Shown: positions 8,508 through 18,195 of the stretch, one piece after another
How the letters are laid out: each line of letters starts with the position of its first letter
How positions within the stretch are numbered: position 1 is the first letter of the stretch
Assembly (NCBI RefSeq): GCF_914484835.1
Contig: NZ_CAJZAR010000072.1
Coordinates: 1 to 64,000, forward strand
DNA from: Paraburkholderia tropica
GTDB taxonomy: Bacteria > Pseudomonadota > Gammaproteobacteria > Burkholderiales > Burkholderiaceae
Length of the DNA stretch: 64,000 nt
Reading direction: 5' to 3'
Translations under genes and position numbers: made by a program
Notes under the pieces: model-generated
Told to the model about the DNA's origin: nothing
Seen by the model: only the letters and a program-made list of their open reading frames with translations
Database searches by the model: none

Positions 8508-9149
8508 TCAGACTTCGTGAGAACCGGTATGTCCGGCGCGCGCGGCCAGCTCCTCGCGCACGGCGGCCTTCACCCAGCCCTTCAATTCCGTTTCGAGTGC
8601 GAGACCGATCTCGCGTGAAACCTGCCCGACGATCCAGTGCGCGTGCTCCTGCATCGCGGCGCTGCAACGCGCCTCGATCACGCCGCGCCCTTCGCCGGTG
8701 AGCCAGCTCAAGGCGCGTCCGCGCAGACGCTCGACGAGCGCGTCGGCGTCGTGGGCGAAAAGACCTTCGGGTTCGTAAGCCGCCGACGATGGCACGGCCG
8801 GCTGAGCAGAAGGCGGCGCGGAGAACTGCGGCTCGGATGCCGCATGTGCCGCATGCGCCGCCGCGAACGCCGCAACGCCCGCGGGCAAAGCCGGCTCGGG
8901 CGGCACGAACGACATGTGCGGCTCGAAGCGGTCGACCAGTTCGGGCAGATCGTCGTGCTCGACAGGGCCGGGGGCAACCCGATGATCGGCATGAGCGGCT
9001 TCGTCCGCATGAACGGCCGCATGGGGCGCATCGGCCTGCGGCGCCGCAACGTGCTCGAACGGCGAGCGCGCGCGCAGCAGGTTGCCGTTGACCAGCACCT
9101 CGTCCAGCATGGGAATCGGCGCCTCTTCGACGTCGTGGAGATCGGGCAT
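8508..9149 (-). CDS. DUF2486 family protein
   Basis: A 213-residue protein with a conserved N-terminus MPDLHDVEEAPIPMLDEVLV, a low-complexity middle rich in Ala, Pro and His (about residues 40-130), and a helical C-terminal domain. AAGGAGG lies just upstream of the ATG at 9149 and decides this start over the one 45 bases earlier, which would overlap holC. It follows holC in the pepA-holC order. DUF2486 is known mainly from Burkholderia relatives and has no assigned function; linkage to holC is the only clue. Confidence 0.8.
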   Translation of the reverse strand: MPDLHDVEEAPIPMLDEVLVNGNLLRARSPFEHVAAPQADAPHAAVHADEAAHADHRVAPGPVEHDDLPELVDRFEPHMSFVPPEPALPAGVAAFAAAHAAHAASEPQFSAPPSAQPAVPSSAAYEPEGLFAHDADALVERLRGRALSWLTGEGRGVIEARCSAAMQEHAHWIVGQVSREIGLALETELKGWVKAAVREELAARAGHTGSHEV

Positions 9150-9190
9150 GATCGCCTCCTTCGAAAGTCGGTCAAGCAAGGCGGGGCGCG

Positions 9191-9607
9191 TCAACTGCCT
9201 TGCTTGTAGTTGTTCAGCGCATAGCCGCGATCGCGATAGAAGCGGTAGCGCTCGCGCCCGGACGCGAGTTCCTCGGGCGCGTCGCCGATCACTTCGAGCA
9301 GGCGCTCGAAGCGGGCGAACTGCGGCGGCACCTCAGCGCCGAGATTGAGCAGCACGCGATGATGCGGCGCGCGCTCGAGGTCCGTGGCGAGCACGATGGG
9401 CGTCTCGGCCGCGTGCGCGCTGTCGGCCATGCAATGCGGCACGAAGTCGAGCGGCGAAAACGTCCACAGCATCTCGTCGAACGCGCGCAGGCGTCCAGGC
9501 TCGGCCAGCACCACTGCCTGCTGGCCCGCCTGATACGCCTTGCGCACGAGACGGCACGCGTACAGCAGCGAGTCGCCGACATTCGTATGAAAGTCGATGC
9601 GCGTCAT
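9191..9607 (-). CDS. holC: DNA polymerase III subunit chi
   Basis: A 138-residue protein starting MTRIDFHTNVGDSLLYACRL with the family's VLAEPGRLRAFDEMLWTFSPLDFVPHC core. Chi binds single-strand binding protein and links the clamp loader to lagging-strand DNA. It lies downstream of pepA on the same strand, 49 bp after its stop, the same pepA-holC order as in E. coli. Confidence 0.95.
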   Translation of the reverse strand: MTRIDFHTNVGDSLLYACRLVRKAYQAGQQAVVLAEPGRLRAFDEMLWTFSPLDFVPHCMADSAHAAETPIVLATDLERAPHHRVLLNLGAEVPPQFARFERLLEVIGDAPEELASGRERYRFYRDRGYALNNYKQGS

Positions 9608-9656
9608 GCCCGCCCCGCCGCTATTTTCATGCCTGCCCCGCTTTGCACTGCCAGCA

Positions 9657-11168
9657 TCATTGCGAAGCGCGATCGATCAGGAATTGCGCCAGCAGCGGCA
9701 CCGGACGGCCCGTCGCGCCCTTCGCCGCGCCACTCTTCCATGCGGTGCCCGCGATGTCGAGGTGCGCCCACGGATACGCTTCGGTGAAGCGCGAGAGGAA
9801 GCACGCCGCCGTCACGCTGCCCGCCGGACGCCCGCCGATATTGGCGAGATCGGCGAAATTCGACTTCAGCTGATCCTGATACTCGTCGTCGAGCGGCAGA
9901 CGCCAGGCCGGATCGCTCGCTTCGCGCGAGGCGTCGAGCAGCTCGCCCGCGAGCGCGTCGTCCTTCGAGAACAGGCCGCTGTTGTGATGACCGAGCGCGA
10001 TGATGCAGGCGCCCGTCAGCGTGGCGATGTCGATCACGGCGGCCGGCTTGAAGCGTTCGGCGTAAGTGAGCGCGTCGCACAGGATCAGGCGGCCTTCGGC
10101 GTCGGTGTTGAGCACTTCGACCGTGAGGCCCGCCATCGTCGTGACGATGTCGCCCGGCTTGGTGGCGTTGCCCGCGGGCATGTTTTCGCACGCCGGGATG
10201 ATGCCGATCACATTGAGCTTCAGGCCCATTTCGGCGACCGCGCGGATCGTGCCGAGCACCGAGCCCGCGCCGCACATGTCGTACTTCATCTCGTCCATGC
10301 CCTCGCCGGGCTTGAGCGAAATGCCGCCGGTGTCGAACGTGACGCCCTTGCCGACCAGCACGACCGGCGCCGACTTCGCGCTGGCGCCCTGGTAATGCAG
10401 CACGATGAATTGCGGCGGTTCGACCGAGCCCTTTGTTACAGAAAGAAACGAACCCATCTTGAGCGCTTCGATCTGACGCTGGCCCAGCACCTCGACCTTG
10501 AGCTTCCAGTCGCGCGCGAGCTTCTTCGCGGTGGCGGCCAGATAGGTCGGCGTGCAGACGTTGCCCGGCAGGTTGCCGAGGTCGCGCGTGAGGTCCATGC
10601 CGTTGGCGAGCGCCACGGCCTGCTTGGCGGCGACCTTCGCCACCTTCTCGTCGGCGGCGTCGACGCTGAACACCGTGCGCTTGAGCGCGCGCTGCGTGAC
10701 GTCGGGCTTGCTCTTCATCTGCGTGAAGCGGTAGGTCTCGGTGCGCAGGACCTGAATGGCGGCGCGCACGCCCCATTCGCTGGTGCGCTCCTTGATGGGC
10801 AGCTGCGCGAGCGTGAAGGTCACCTGGGCGATGCGCGTGCCGAGGATCGCGCGCCATGCCGCACGCGCGGCATCGTTATAGGCTTTCTGGCCGAATGCAT
10901 CCTGCTTGCCGAGACCGACCAGCAGAACCCGCGACGCGCCGATGCCCGTCACTTCGGGCAGGAACAGCGTGGAGCCGGCTTTACCGTCGATATCGCCGGC
11001 CTTCACGACGCGGGCGATCATGCCGCCGAGCGCCGCATTGAGCGCGAATGCCGCGCCCGAGAGGGTTTGGGCCTCGAAGACGCCCACCACGACGCAATCC
11101 GACTTGCCGGTCAGGAAGGGGCCTTCCCCGCCTTTGCTCCAATCACAGGCTTTTATGCTAAAGTCCAT
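9657..11168 (-). CDS. pepA: Cytosol (leucyl) aminopeptidase, M17 family
   Basis: A 503-residue enzyme that removes N-terminal residues from peptides using two divalent metal ions; PepA also binds DNA in some bacteria. The active site is intact: VGKGVTFDTGG (residues 272-282), DMCGAGSV (297-304) and the M17 signature NTDAEGRL (354-361). It is divergent from lptF with about 134 bp between starts and leads the pepA-holC-DUF2486 set. Confidence 0.96.
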   Translation of the reverse strand: MDFSIKACDWSKGGEGPFLTGKSDCVVVGVFEAQTLSGAAFALNAALGGMIARVVKAGDIDGKAGSTLFLPEVTGIGASRVLLVGLGKQDAFGQKAYNDAARAAWRAILGTRIAQVTFTLAQLPIKERTSEWGVRAAIQVLRTETYRFTQMKSKPDVTQRALKRTVFSVDAADEKVAKVAAKQAVALANGMDLTRDLGNLPGNVCTPTYLAATAKKLARDWKLKVEVLGQRQIEALKMGSFLSVTKGSVEPPQFIVLHYQGASAKSAPVVLVGKGVTFDTGGISLKPGEGMDEMKYDMCGAGSVLGTIRAVAEMGLKLNVIGIIPACENMPAGNATKPGDIVTTMAGLTVEVLNTDAEGRLILCDALTYAERFKPAAVIDIATLTGACIIALGHHNSGLFSKDDALAGELLDASREASDPAWRLPLDDEYQDQLKSNFADLANIGGRPAGSVTAACFLSRFTEAYPWAHLDIAGTAWKSGAAKGATGRPVPLLAQFLIDRASQ

Positions 11169-11302
11169 CGCGCTTGTCCTCGGATAAAATCAGGGCTTAG
11201 GATGAAAGCCGCAATTATCCGCTATTTTTCCCGCGGCGGCTCCTCGGCGGTTGCGCGAAAGGCGCGGCGCCTGGTCCGAGCCGCCCGCCCTGCCCATCTA
11301 GA

Positions 11303-12403
11303 ATGATCTTCGAACGTTCCCTGCAGCGCGAACTCGCGTACACGGCTGGCGCTGTGTTCATGGTTCTGCTCACGATCATGCTGACGACGATGATGATCCG
11401 CATCGTCGGTTTCGCCGCTTCGGGCCAGATCGACCCGCGCGACGTGCTGGTCCTGATCGGCCTGACCGTGATCGGCTATCTCGCCGTGATGCTCATCGTC
11501 ACGCTCTTCGTGTCGATCCTGTTCGTCCTCACGCGCTGGTACAAGGATTCCGAAATGGTCGTCTGGCTCGCCTCCGGGGTGAGCCTCACGCGCCTGATCA
11601 AGCCGATCGCCGTGTTTTCCACGCCGATCATCCTGGCGATCGTCTTTTTCGCGTTCATCGGCTGGCCGTGGTCGAACGCGCAGAGCAAGCTCATTCGCGC
11701 GCGCTTCCAGCAGCGCGACGAGGTGTCGCTGCTTGCGCCGGGCCAGTTCCGCGAATCGCCCACCACGCACCGCGTGTTCTTCATCGAGTCCATGAGCCCC
11801 GACCAGGGGCGCGTGGAAAACGTGTTCGTCACGAGCACGGAGAACGGCAAGGTCAACGTCATCGTCTCGAAGACCGGCCACACGGAAACCACGAAAAACG
11901 GCGACCGCTTCGTGGTGCTCGAAAACGGCCGCCGCTACGACGGCGAGCCGGGTCATCCCGACTTCCGCATTTCCGAATTCCAGCGCTACGGCGTCAAGGT
12001 CCAGAGCCAGCCGGTCGTGAACACGCCGTCGGCCAGTTCGACCTCCACGCCCGATCTGCTGCGCCACCCCACCGAAGACAATCTCGGCGAATTCGCCTGG
12101 CGCGCGGGCCTGCCGCTGATCGCGATCAATCTGATGCTGCTGGCGATCCCGCTTGCGTATCAGAATCCGCGCCGCAGCCGCACGATCAACCTCGTGATGG
12201 CCGTGTTGATCTATCTCACGTACTCGAATCTGCTCAACGTCGTCCAGTCGCAGATCGAGCAAGGCAAGATGTCGTTCGGCCTCGGGATCGCGGTGCTGCA
12301 CGTGATCGTGCTCGCGCTCGTGGTCTTCATTTTCTGGCTGCGTGTGCGCAACCGGCCGCTCTTTACACGCGCGATGTTCAGCCGCGCGTCGCAGGGGAAC
12401 TGA
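11303..12403 (+). CDS. lptF: LPS export ABC transporter permease LptF
   Basis: A 366-residue inner-membrane permease that, with LptG and the ATPase LptB, pulls lipopolysaccharide out of the inner membrane. N-terminal helices start at MIFERSLQRELAYTAGAVFM; a periplasmic beta-jellyroll region spans roughly residues 130-260; three helices follow. It is 3 bp before lptG, so the two are co-transcribed. A TAGAAT box overlaps the start codon; whether it is a promoter is unclear. Confidence 0.95.
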   Translation: MIFERSLQRELAYTAGAVFMVLLTIMLTTMMIRIVGFAASGQIDPRDVLVLIGLTVIGYLAVMLIVTLFVSILFVLTRWYKDSEMVVWLASGVSLTRLIKPIAVFSTPIILAIVFFAFIGWPWSNAQSKLIRARFQQRDEVSLLAPGQFRESPTTHRVFFIESMSPDQGRVENVFVTSTENGKVNVIVSKTGHTETTKNGDRFVVLENGRRYDGEPGHPDFRISEFQRYGVKVQSQPVVNTPSASSTSTPDLLRHPTEDNLGEFAWRAGLPLIAINLMLLAIPLAYQNPRRSRTINLVMAVLIYLTYSNLLNVVQSQIEQGKMSFGLGIAVLHVIVLALVVFIFWLRVRNRPLFTRAMFSRASQGN

Positions 12404-12406
12404 CCG

Positions 12407-13555
12407 ATGCGCATTTACGAGAAATACTTCGCGCGTCAGGTCTACCTGACGTTCGTGTTCATCCTGTTCGCCTTCTCGGGTCTGTTCTTCTTCTTCGACC
12501 TGATCAACGAACTGAACTCGGTCGGCCACGGCAATTACAAGTTCGCCTACGCGGTGCTGCGCGTGGGCTTGCAGGCGCCGTCGCGGCTCTATGAAATCAT
12601 TCCCGTCGCGGCGCTGATCAGCGCGATCTATGTGTTCGCGCAGATGGCGGCCAGCTCGGAATTCACGATTTTCCGCGTCTCGGGTCTCGCGACCGGCCAG
12701 GCGCTGCGCTCGCTGCTCAAGATCGGCGTGCCGCTCGTGCTGCTCACCTATCTGATCGGCGAAGTCGTGGGCCCGTACACCGACCAGCTTTCGGAGCGCG
12801 TGCGTCTCGAAGCGCTGGGCTCGGCCGTGTCGAGCAACTTCCAGTCGGGCGTGTGGGTGAAGGACACGCTCACGGCGCGCGTCGACGGCGAGCAGGTCAC
12901 GCGTTTCGTGAACGTCGGCAAGCTGCAGCCGGACGCGACCATCACCGACGTGCGCATCTACGAATTCGACAAGCAGTTCAAGCTCTCGAACGTGCGCATC
13001 GCGAAGACCGGCACCTATCAGCCGCCGGGCCACTGGCTGCTCAAGGACGTGACCGACACCGAACTGACGAGCGTGCCGCCGCCGCCGAACACGCCGACCG
13101 ACGCGCTCGCGCCCGTCTATCGCGCGAGTCAGACGGCGCTGCCCGAATACTCGCTGCGCTCGGAACTGACGCCGCAGATTCTCTCGGTGCTGCTGGTGTC
13201 GCCGGACCGGATGTCGATGTTCAACCTGTTCCGCTACATCCAGCATTTGCAGGAAAACCATCAGGACACGCAGCGCTATGAAATCGCGCTGTGGCGCAAG
13301 CTGCTCTACCCGTTCGCGGTGTTCGTGATGCTGGTGCTCTCGCTGCCGTTCGCGTATCTGCATACGCGCGCGGGCGTGGTCGGCATGAAGGTGTTCGGCG
13401 GCATCATGCTCGGCATGAGCTTCCAGCTCGTCAACACGCTGTTCTCGCACATCGGCAACCTGAGCAGTTGGCCCGCGCCGCTTACAGCGGCCACGCCCGC
13501 GCTGATCTATCTCGCGCTCGGCCTAATCGGGCTGAAGTGGGTCGACCGGCACTAG
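12407..13555 (+). CDS. lptG: LPS export ABC transporter permease LptG
   Basis: A 382-residue partner of LptF with the same plan: N-terminal helices (MRIYEKYFARQVYLTFVFIL), a periplasmic jellyroll in the middle, and C-terminal helices including RKLLYPFAVFVMLVLSLPFA. LptF and LptG form the heterodimeric gate of the Lpt bridge. It is immediately downstream of lptF; cbiX follows after 29 bp and may be part of the same transcript. Confidence 0.95.
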   Translation: MRIYEKYFARQVYLTFVFILFAFSGLFFFFDLINELNSVGHGNYKFAYAVLRVGLQAPSRLYEIIPVAALISAIYVFAQMAASSEFTIFRVSGLATGQALRSLLKIGVPLVLLTYLIGEVVGPYTDQLSERVRLEALGSAVSSNFQSGVWVKDTLTARVDGEQVTRFVNVGKLQPDATITDVRIYEFDKQFKLSNVRIAKTGTYQPPGHWLLKDVTDTELTSVPPPPNTPTDALAPVYRASQTALPEYSLRSELTPQILSVLLVSPDRMSMFNLFRYIQHLQENHQDTQRYEIALWRKLLYPFAVFVMLVLSLPFAYLHTRAGVVGMKVFGGIMLGMSFQLVNTLFSHIGNLSSWPAPLTAATPALIYLALGLIGLKWVDRH

Positions 13556-13584
13556 CGGCGCACGTAGATCAGGGAGAATCGACG

Positions 13585-13989
13585 ATGGGCACGCACGGCA
13601 TGATTCTCTTCGGCCACGGCGCGCGCGACGCACGCTGGAAAGAGCCGTTCACGCGCCTCGCCGCAAAGCTCGCGGCGGCGCGCGGCGCTGACGGCGCCGA
13701 ACACGAGAGCGGCCCCGTCGCCCTCGCCTTCCTCGAACTCATGGAACCCAGCCTGCCCGACGCCATCGCCGCGCAGGCCGCGCAAGGCTGCACGGTCATC
13801 ACCGTGGTGCCGGTGTTCTTCGGCCAGGGCGGACATATCCGCCGCGATCTGCCCGCGCTCGTCGCGCAATGCCAGGTCGCGCATCCGGGCGTGCAGATCC
13901 GCTGCGCCACCGCCGTTGGCGAGGACGATGGCGTGCTCGACGCGATCGTCGGCTATTGCCTCACGCACGCGTCGCCCGGCGACGACTGA
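13585..13989 (+). CDS. cbiX: Sirohydrochlorin chelatase, short CbiX type
   Basis: A 134-residue protein starting MGTHGMILFGHGARDARWKEPF, the CbiX short form with its metal-binding His in the HGARD motif and a second site in VVPVFFGQGGHIRRDLP. It should insert iron (or cobalt) into sirohydrochlorin. AGGGAGA precedes the ATG. It converges with cobA, the preceding siroheme enzyme, and lies near the siroheme-dependent sulfite reductase, which supports an iron-chelatase role here. No dehydrogenase for precorrin-2 is visible in the window. Confidence 0.88.
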   Translation: MGTHGMILFGHGARDARWKEPFTRLAAKLAAARGADGAEHESGPVALAFLELMEPSLPDAIAAQAAQGCTVITVVPVFFGQGGHIRRDLPALVAQCQVAHPGVQIRCATAVGEDDGVLDAIVGYCLTHASPGDD

Positions 13990-14044
13990 GTCCGTCGCGC
14001 TAAGGCGCGTCGGCGCGTCAGCGCGTCTAACAGCGCAAAAGAAA

Positions 14045-14066
14045 AGGGCCGCTTTTCAGCGGCCCT
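14045..14066. terminator. Intrinsic terminator between cbiX and cobA
   Basis: Stem AGGGCCGCT / AGCGGCCCT with loop TTTC. Read on the minus strand it is followed by TTTCTTTTG, which suits the end of the cobA transcript; on the plus strand the T-run is poor. Confidence 0.75.
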
Positions 14067-14118
14067 GTTCCCTTCTGCTTTCGTGCTAGCCCTACGCACA
14101 ACCCCCGTTTTTTATGCT

Positions 14119-14907
14119 TTACGCGGCGGCGCGGCGCGGATCCTGTTCGTCCTGCATCGTGTCGTGCGAACCAGCGGCCTCGCCTTCCTGCTGCGCGGCG
14201 CGCGCGCGAAACGCCTCGCCGATCATCAGCAGGCTCGGCTGCGCCGCGTCGAGCCAATCCTGCGCCTCGCCCGCCTGCAGGCGCGCCAGCGTCAGCGTGA
14301 GCGAGCGCTCGCGCGCGGTGCTGCACGCCTCGACGATCGCCACCGGCGTCTCGCCCGCGCGGCCCGCTTCGATCAGCTGGCGCGCGATCTCGGGCGCGCT
14401 GTCGCGGCCCATGTAGAACACCAGCGAATCGGCGTTCACGTGCTCGCGAATTTCCTCGCTGCCCGCCGCGCGCGAATACGTGGCGAGCGCCACGCTGCGC
14501 GACACGCCACGCAGCGTCAGCGAGCGTTGCAGCGTCGCCGCGCTCGCGAGCGCCGCCGTGATGCCCGGCACGATTTCATACTCGATGCCCGCCGCTTCGA
14601 GCGCGCGCATTTCTTCGTCGGCGCGGCCGAACAGCATCGGGTCGCCGCCCTTCAGGCGCACGACCACGTCGTGCTCCAGCGCGGCATCGACGAGTTGCTT
14701 GTTGATGAAGTGCTGCGCCGTCGAGCGTTGCCCGCAGCGCTTGCCGACCGCGATGAACTTCGCGTCGCGCGGCGCGTACTCGAGCATCGCCGGCTCGACG
14801 AGCGCGTCGTGCAGGACGACCTGCGCCTGCCCGAGCAGACGCGCGCCGCGCACCGTGATGAGATCCGCGGCGCCCGGTCCGGCGCCGATCAGATAGACCT
14901 TGCCCAT
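14119..14907 (-). CDS. cobA: Uroporphyrinogen-III C-methyltransferase
   Basis: A 262-residue SUMT-type enzyme that methylates uroporphyrinogen III twice with SAM to give precorrin-2, the start of siroheme. Motifs: VYLIGAGPGAADLITVRGAR at the N-terminus, VVRLKGGDPMLFGRADEE and VPGITAALASAA. It is the last gene of the minus-strand sulfate assimilation block, so heme cofactor supply is tied to sulfite reductase. It lacks the CysG N-terminal half. The last 30 residues are a polar tail. Confidence 0.93.
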   Translation of the reverse strand: MGKVYLIGAGPGAADLITVRGARLLGQAQVVLHDALVEPAMLEYAPRDAKFIAVGKRCGQRSTAQHFINKQLVDAALEHDVVVRLKGGDPMLFGRADEEMRALEAAGIEYEIVPGITAALASAATLQRSLTLRGVSRSVALATYSRAAGSEEIREHVNADSLVFYMGRDSAPEIARQLIEAGRAGETPVAIVEACSTARERSLTLTLARLQAGEAQDWLDAAQPSLLMIGEAFRARAAQQEGEAAGSHDTMQDEQDPRRAAA

Positions 14908-15011
14908 TTGCTAGAAGACTCCAAAACCGCACGCGCTGGACGCGCAAGCCAGGCGCTGCGCCGCGCGCCGCCACGTATCGTGAACCGGCGCGGGCGCGAC
15001 GCGCAGCGGCG

Positions 15012-16328
15012 TCAGGCGGCGACTGCGCGGATCATGCCCGCGGCCACCGTGTGGTGCGTGGCTTCGTCGATGAGGACGAAGGCGCCGGTGCCCGGATGCA
15101 CATCATACAGGTCCGCGACGAGCGGCTTTTGCAGCGTGAGCGAGACGCGGCCGATGTCGTTCATCGCCAGGTTGTGGCGGTCGACGGCGTGCGAGAGCGT
15201 ATGCACGTCGAGCACTTCCTTGATCGCACCGATCTTCGCGAACACCGTGCTCGTGGTCTGCTTGAGCAGGTACTTGCGCTGCGGCGAGAGCGGCTCCTCG
15301 TCGAACCAGCAGAGGTCCGCTTCGAGCTTTTTGGCCGGTTGCGTGTCGTCGCCGGCCGGCACGAAGGTGTCGCCGCGCGAGACGTCGACGTCTTCCGCGA
15401 GACGGATCGTGACGGTCTGGCCCGCGAACGCGCGGTCGACCTGCGCCGTGCCGCCCGGCACCGGCGCGATGATTTCCGCGACCGTTGCTGCGCGGCCCGC
15501 CGGCAGCACCGTGATGGCGTCGCCGACCTTCACTTCGCCCGCTTCGACACGGCCCATGTAGCCGCGGAAGTCGTCGGCGCTCGAACCGTCCTGGCGCGCA
15601 ACCCACTGCACCGGGAAGCGCAGCGCGTCGCCCGTCGCCTGCGCGACCGGCAGTTGCTCCAGCAGATCGAGCAGCGGCTCACCCACGTACCACGGCATAC
15701 GCTCGCTCAGGCCGACGATGTTGTCGCCCTTGAGCGCCGACACCGGCACGAAACGCACGTTTTCCAGACCGAGCTGGCGCGCGAGTTCGACGTAGGCTTC
15801 GCGGATCAGGTTGAAGGTCGCTTCGCTGTAATCGACCAGATCCATCTTGTTGATCGCGACGATCACGTGTTGCAGACCGAGCAGCTTGACGATCGCGCTA
15901 TGGCGCTTCGTTTGCGGCAGCAATTGCGTCACGCCGTTCTCGACCGTCACGCGCGTGGGGTCGATCAGGATGATCGCGGCGTGCGCCGTCGAGGCGCCCG
16001 TAACCATGTTGCGCGTGTACTGCTCGTGGCCTGGGGTATCCGCGATGATGAACTTGCGCTTGGCCGTGGCGAAGTAGCGATACGCCACGTCGATCGTGAT
16101 GCCTTGCTCGCGCTCGGCTTCGAGGCCGTCCGTGAGCAGCGACAGGTCGATTTCGTCGCCGACCGTGCGCTTGTTCTTCGCGCGCGAAAGCGCCGAAAGT
16201 TGATCCGAAAGGACTGCCTTGCTGTCGTACAGCAGGCGGCCGATCAGCGTGCTCTTGCCGTCGTCCACGCTGCCCGCCGTGATGAAGCGCAGCACGCCGA
16301 GGTCTTCAGGTTGATGCGTCGTAACCAT
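15012..16328 (-). CDS. cysN: Sulfate adenylyltransferase subunit 1 (GTPase)
   Basis: A 438-residue GTPase that drives formation of adenosine 5'-phosphosulfate (APS) by CysD. P-loop GSVDDGKST, switch motif DTPGHEQYTRNM and NKMDLVD are intact, followed by EF-Tu-like beta-barrel domains. It ends without a fused CysC kinase domain. The start at 16328 (MVTTHQPEDLG) has AGAGGAAG upstream; the frame is open further but lacks family sequence. It begins 25 bp after the cysD stop. Confidence 0.95.
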   Translation of the reverse strand: MVTTHQPEDLGVLRFITAGSVDDGKSTLIGRLLYDSKAVLSDQLSALSRAKNKRTVGDEIDLSLLTDGLEAEREQGITIDVAYRYFATAKRKFIIADTPGHEQYTRNMVTGASTAHAAIILIDPTRVTVENGVTQLLPQTKRHSAIVKLLGLQHVIVAINKMDLVDYSEATFNLIREAYVELARQLGLENVRFVPVSALKGDNIVGLSERMPWYVGEPLLDLLEQLPVAQATGDALRFPVQWVARQDGSSADDFRGYMGRVEAGEVKVGDAITVLPAGRAATVAEIIAPVPGGTAQVDRAFAGQTVTIRLAEDVDVSRGDTFVPAGDDTQPAKKLEADLCWFDEEPLSPQRKYLLKQTTSTVFAKIGAIKEVLDVHTLSHAVDRHNLAMNDIGRVSLTLQKPLVADLYDVHPGTGAFVLIDEATHHTVAAGMIRAVAA

Positions 16329-16353
16329 GTTCAATTCTTCCTCTGCGTGCTCT

Positions 16354-17316
16354 TTAGAAATAACCTTGCTTCTTGCGCTGTTCCATCGCGGCTTCCGACG
16401 CCTGGTCGTCCATGCGCGTGGCACCGCGTTCCGTGATTTCGGTCACGGCCGTTTCGGCGATGATCTTCTCGACGTTGTCGGCATCGCTCGCCACCGGGCA
16501 GGTGCAGCTGATGTCGCCCACGGTGCGGAAACGCACCTGCGCCATTTCGCTGACTTCGCCTTCCTTCATCGGCGTGAGCGGCGTGACCGGCACGAGCAGG
16601 CCGTTGCGGCGCACGATCTCGCGCTGGTGCGCGTAGTAGATCGACGGCAGTTCGAGCTTTTCGCGCTCGATGTATTGCCACACGTCGAGTTCGGTCCAGT
16701 TCGAGATCGGGAACACGCGCAGGTGTTCGCCGTTGTGCAGACGCGCGTTGTACAGGCTCCAGAGTTCCGGGCGCTGCGCCTTCGGGTCCCACTGGCCGAA
16801 TTCGTCGCGGAACGAGAAGATGCGCTCCTTCGCGCGGGCCTTCTCTTCGTCGCGGCGCGCGCCGCCGATCATCGCGGTGTAGCCGTATTGATCGATGGTT
16901 TCGAGCAGCGTGACCGCTTGCGCGGCGTTGCGCGAGTCGGTTTCGCGGCGCAGACGCACCGTGCCCTTCTTGATCGAATCTTCGACGTGACCGACCACGA
17001 GTTCCGCGCCGATTTCAGCTGCGCGGCGATCGCGGAAGTCGATCACTTCTTCGTAGTTGTGGCCCGTGTCGATGTGAACGAGCGGGAACGGCAGCGAGGT
17101 CTTGCGGTTCGCGCCGAGACCGAACGCCTTGAGGGCGAGCGCCAGCACGACGACCGAGTCCTTGCCGCCCGAGAACAGCAGCGCCGGCTTGCTGCATTCG
17201 GCGACCAGTTCGCGCAGGATGTGGATCGACTCGGCTTCGAGCCAGTCGAGATGGTCCATGCGGTTCGCCGTCACCTGAAGCGGGGCGTTCACTGCGGAAT
17301 CGAGCGTCGTGCTCAT
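16354..17316 (-). CDS. cysD: Sulfate adenylyltransferase subunit 2
   Basis: A 320-residue ATP-pyrophosphatase-fold enzyme. The PP-loop SGGKDS is present near residue 50 and FPLVHIDTGHNYEE further on. With CysN it activates sulfate to APS. It is between cysH and cysN in the same-direction block; the 114-bp gap to cysH may hold a leader or weak promoter. Confidence 0.95.
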   Translation of the reverse strand: MSTTLDSAVNAPLQVTANRMDHLDWLEAESIHILRELVAECSKPALLFSGGKDSVVVLALALKAFGLGANRKTSLPFPLVHIDTGHNYEEVIDFRDRRAAEIGAELVVGHVEDSIKKGTVRLRRETDSRNAAQAVTLLETIDQYGYTAMIGGARRDEEKARAKERIFSFRDEFGQWDPKAQRPELWSLYNARLHNGEHLRVFPISNWTELDVWQYIEREKLELPSIYYAHQREIVRRNGLLVPVTPLTPMKEGEVSEMAQVRFRTVGDISCTCPVASDADNVEKIIAETAVTEITERGATRMDDQASEAAMEQRKKQGYF

Positions 17317-17430
17317 GTTCGGAATCCTTCGTCTGATCGCGCCCTTTGCGTCGGGCGCGTTACTCTGTATTCGACTTCGCTGCCGTTCGACGTTCGTTAA
17401 AACATCGAAAGCGGCGCGAAAACTTCAATC

Positions 17431-18195
17431 TTAGCTCGCCTGGCCGATCGGCGACACCGCCACCACCGGAATCGCGGACACCGACGTGATGTGCAGTCCG
17501 CATTCCTTCGTGTCGCGCGACTCCCACCACCAGCGGCCCGCGCGGCTGTCTTCGCCGGGACGGATCGCACGCGTGCAGGGTTCGCAGCCGATGCTCGGAT
17601 AGCCGCGCGCATGCAGCGGGTTCACCGGCACGTCGAAGGCGCGCAGATAGTTCCACACATCGGCTTCGGTCCAGTCCGCAAGCGGATTGAACTTGTCGAT
17701 GTTGCGCGCTTCGTCGCGTTCTTCCTCGTGCAGCTCCGCGCGCGTGACCGACTGCTCGCGGCGCTGGCCCGTGACCCACGCCGACACGCCCGACAGCGCG
17801 CGGTTGAGCGGCTCGACCTTGCGGATCTCGCAGCAGCGCTTGCGCAGATCGACGCTCTCGTAGAACGCGTTCAGGCCGTGCTGCGCGACGTATTCGTCCA
17901 CCGCGTCCTGCTGCGGAAGGAACTGTTCGATCGCGTAGCCGTAGCGTTCGCGCACCGTGTCGAGCATGCCGAGCGTTTCGGCGTGCAGGCGGCCCGTGTT
18001 CAGCGAGAAGATGCCGATCTTCACGCCGCGCGACAGGATCGCGTGCGTGAGCAGCATGTCTTCGGCGGCGAGGCTGCTGGCTAGCTTGACGTCGGCGTGA
18101 CGCGCGGCGATCGAGTCGAGCAGCGCATCGAGCCGCTCGATCTTCGCCTGCAGGTCAGCCGTGACTTCGCTGGCTGCGGTAGAAGCGGTGCTCAT
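17431..18195 (-). CDS. cysH: Assimilatory APS reductase (CysH family)
   Basis: A 254-residue thioredoxin-dependent reductase. The double cysteine at 121-122 (KRCCEIRK) and CEPC at 204-207 form the Cys-Cys...CxxC set that holds a [4Fe-4S] cluster, and Cys232 in KECGLH is the catalytic cysteine. In the family this cluster marks enzymes that reduce APS directly rather than PAPS. That implies the APS kinase encoded at 63.3 kb is not needed for assimilation. It overlaps the DUF934 gene by four bases. Confidence 0.94.
   Translation of the reverse strand: MSTASTAASEVTADLQAKIERLDALLDSIAARHADVKLASSLAAEDMLLTHAILSRGVKIGIFSLNTGRLHAETLGMLDTVRERYGYAIEQFLPQQDAVDEYVAQHGLNAFYESVDLRKRCCEIRKVEPLNRALSGVSAWVTGQRREQSVTRAELHEEERDEARNIDKFNPLADWTEADVWNYLRAFDVPVNPLHARGYPSIGCEPCTRAIRPGEDSRAGRWWWESRDTKECGLHITSVSAIPVVAVSPIGQAS

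Noticed and set aside
11222..13450. A 742-residue minus-strand frame across lptF and lptG
   Set aside because: Antisense shadow of two well-conserved membrane proteins.
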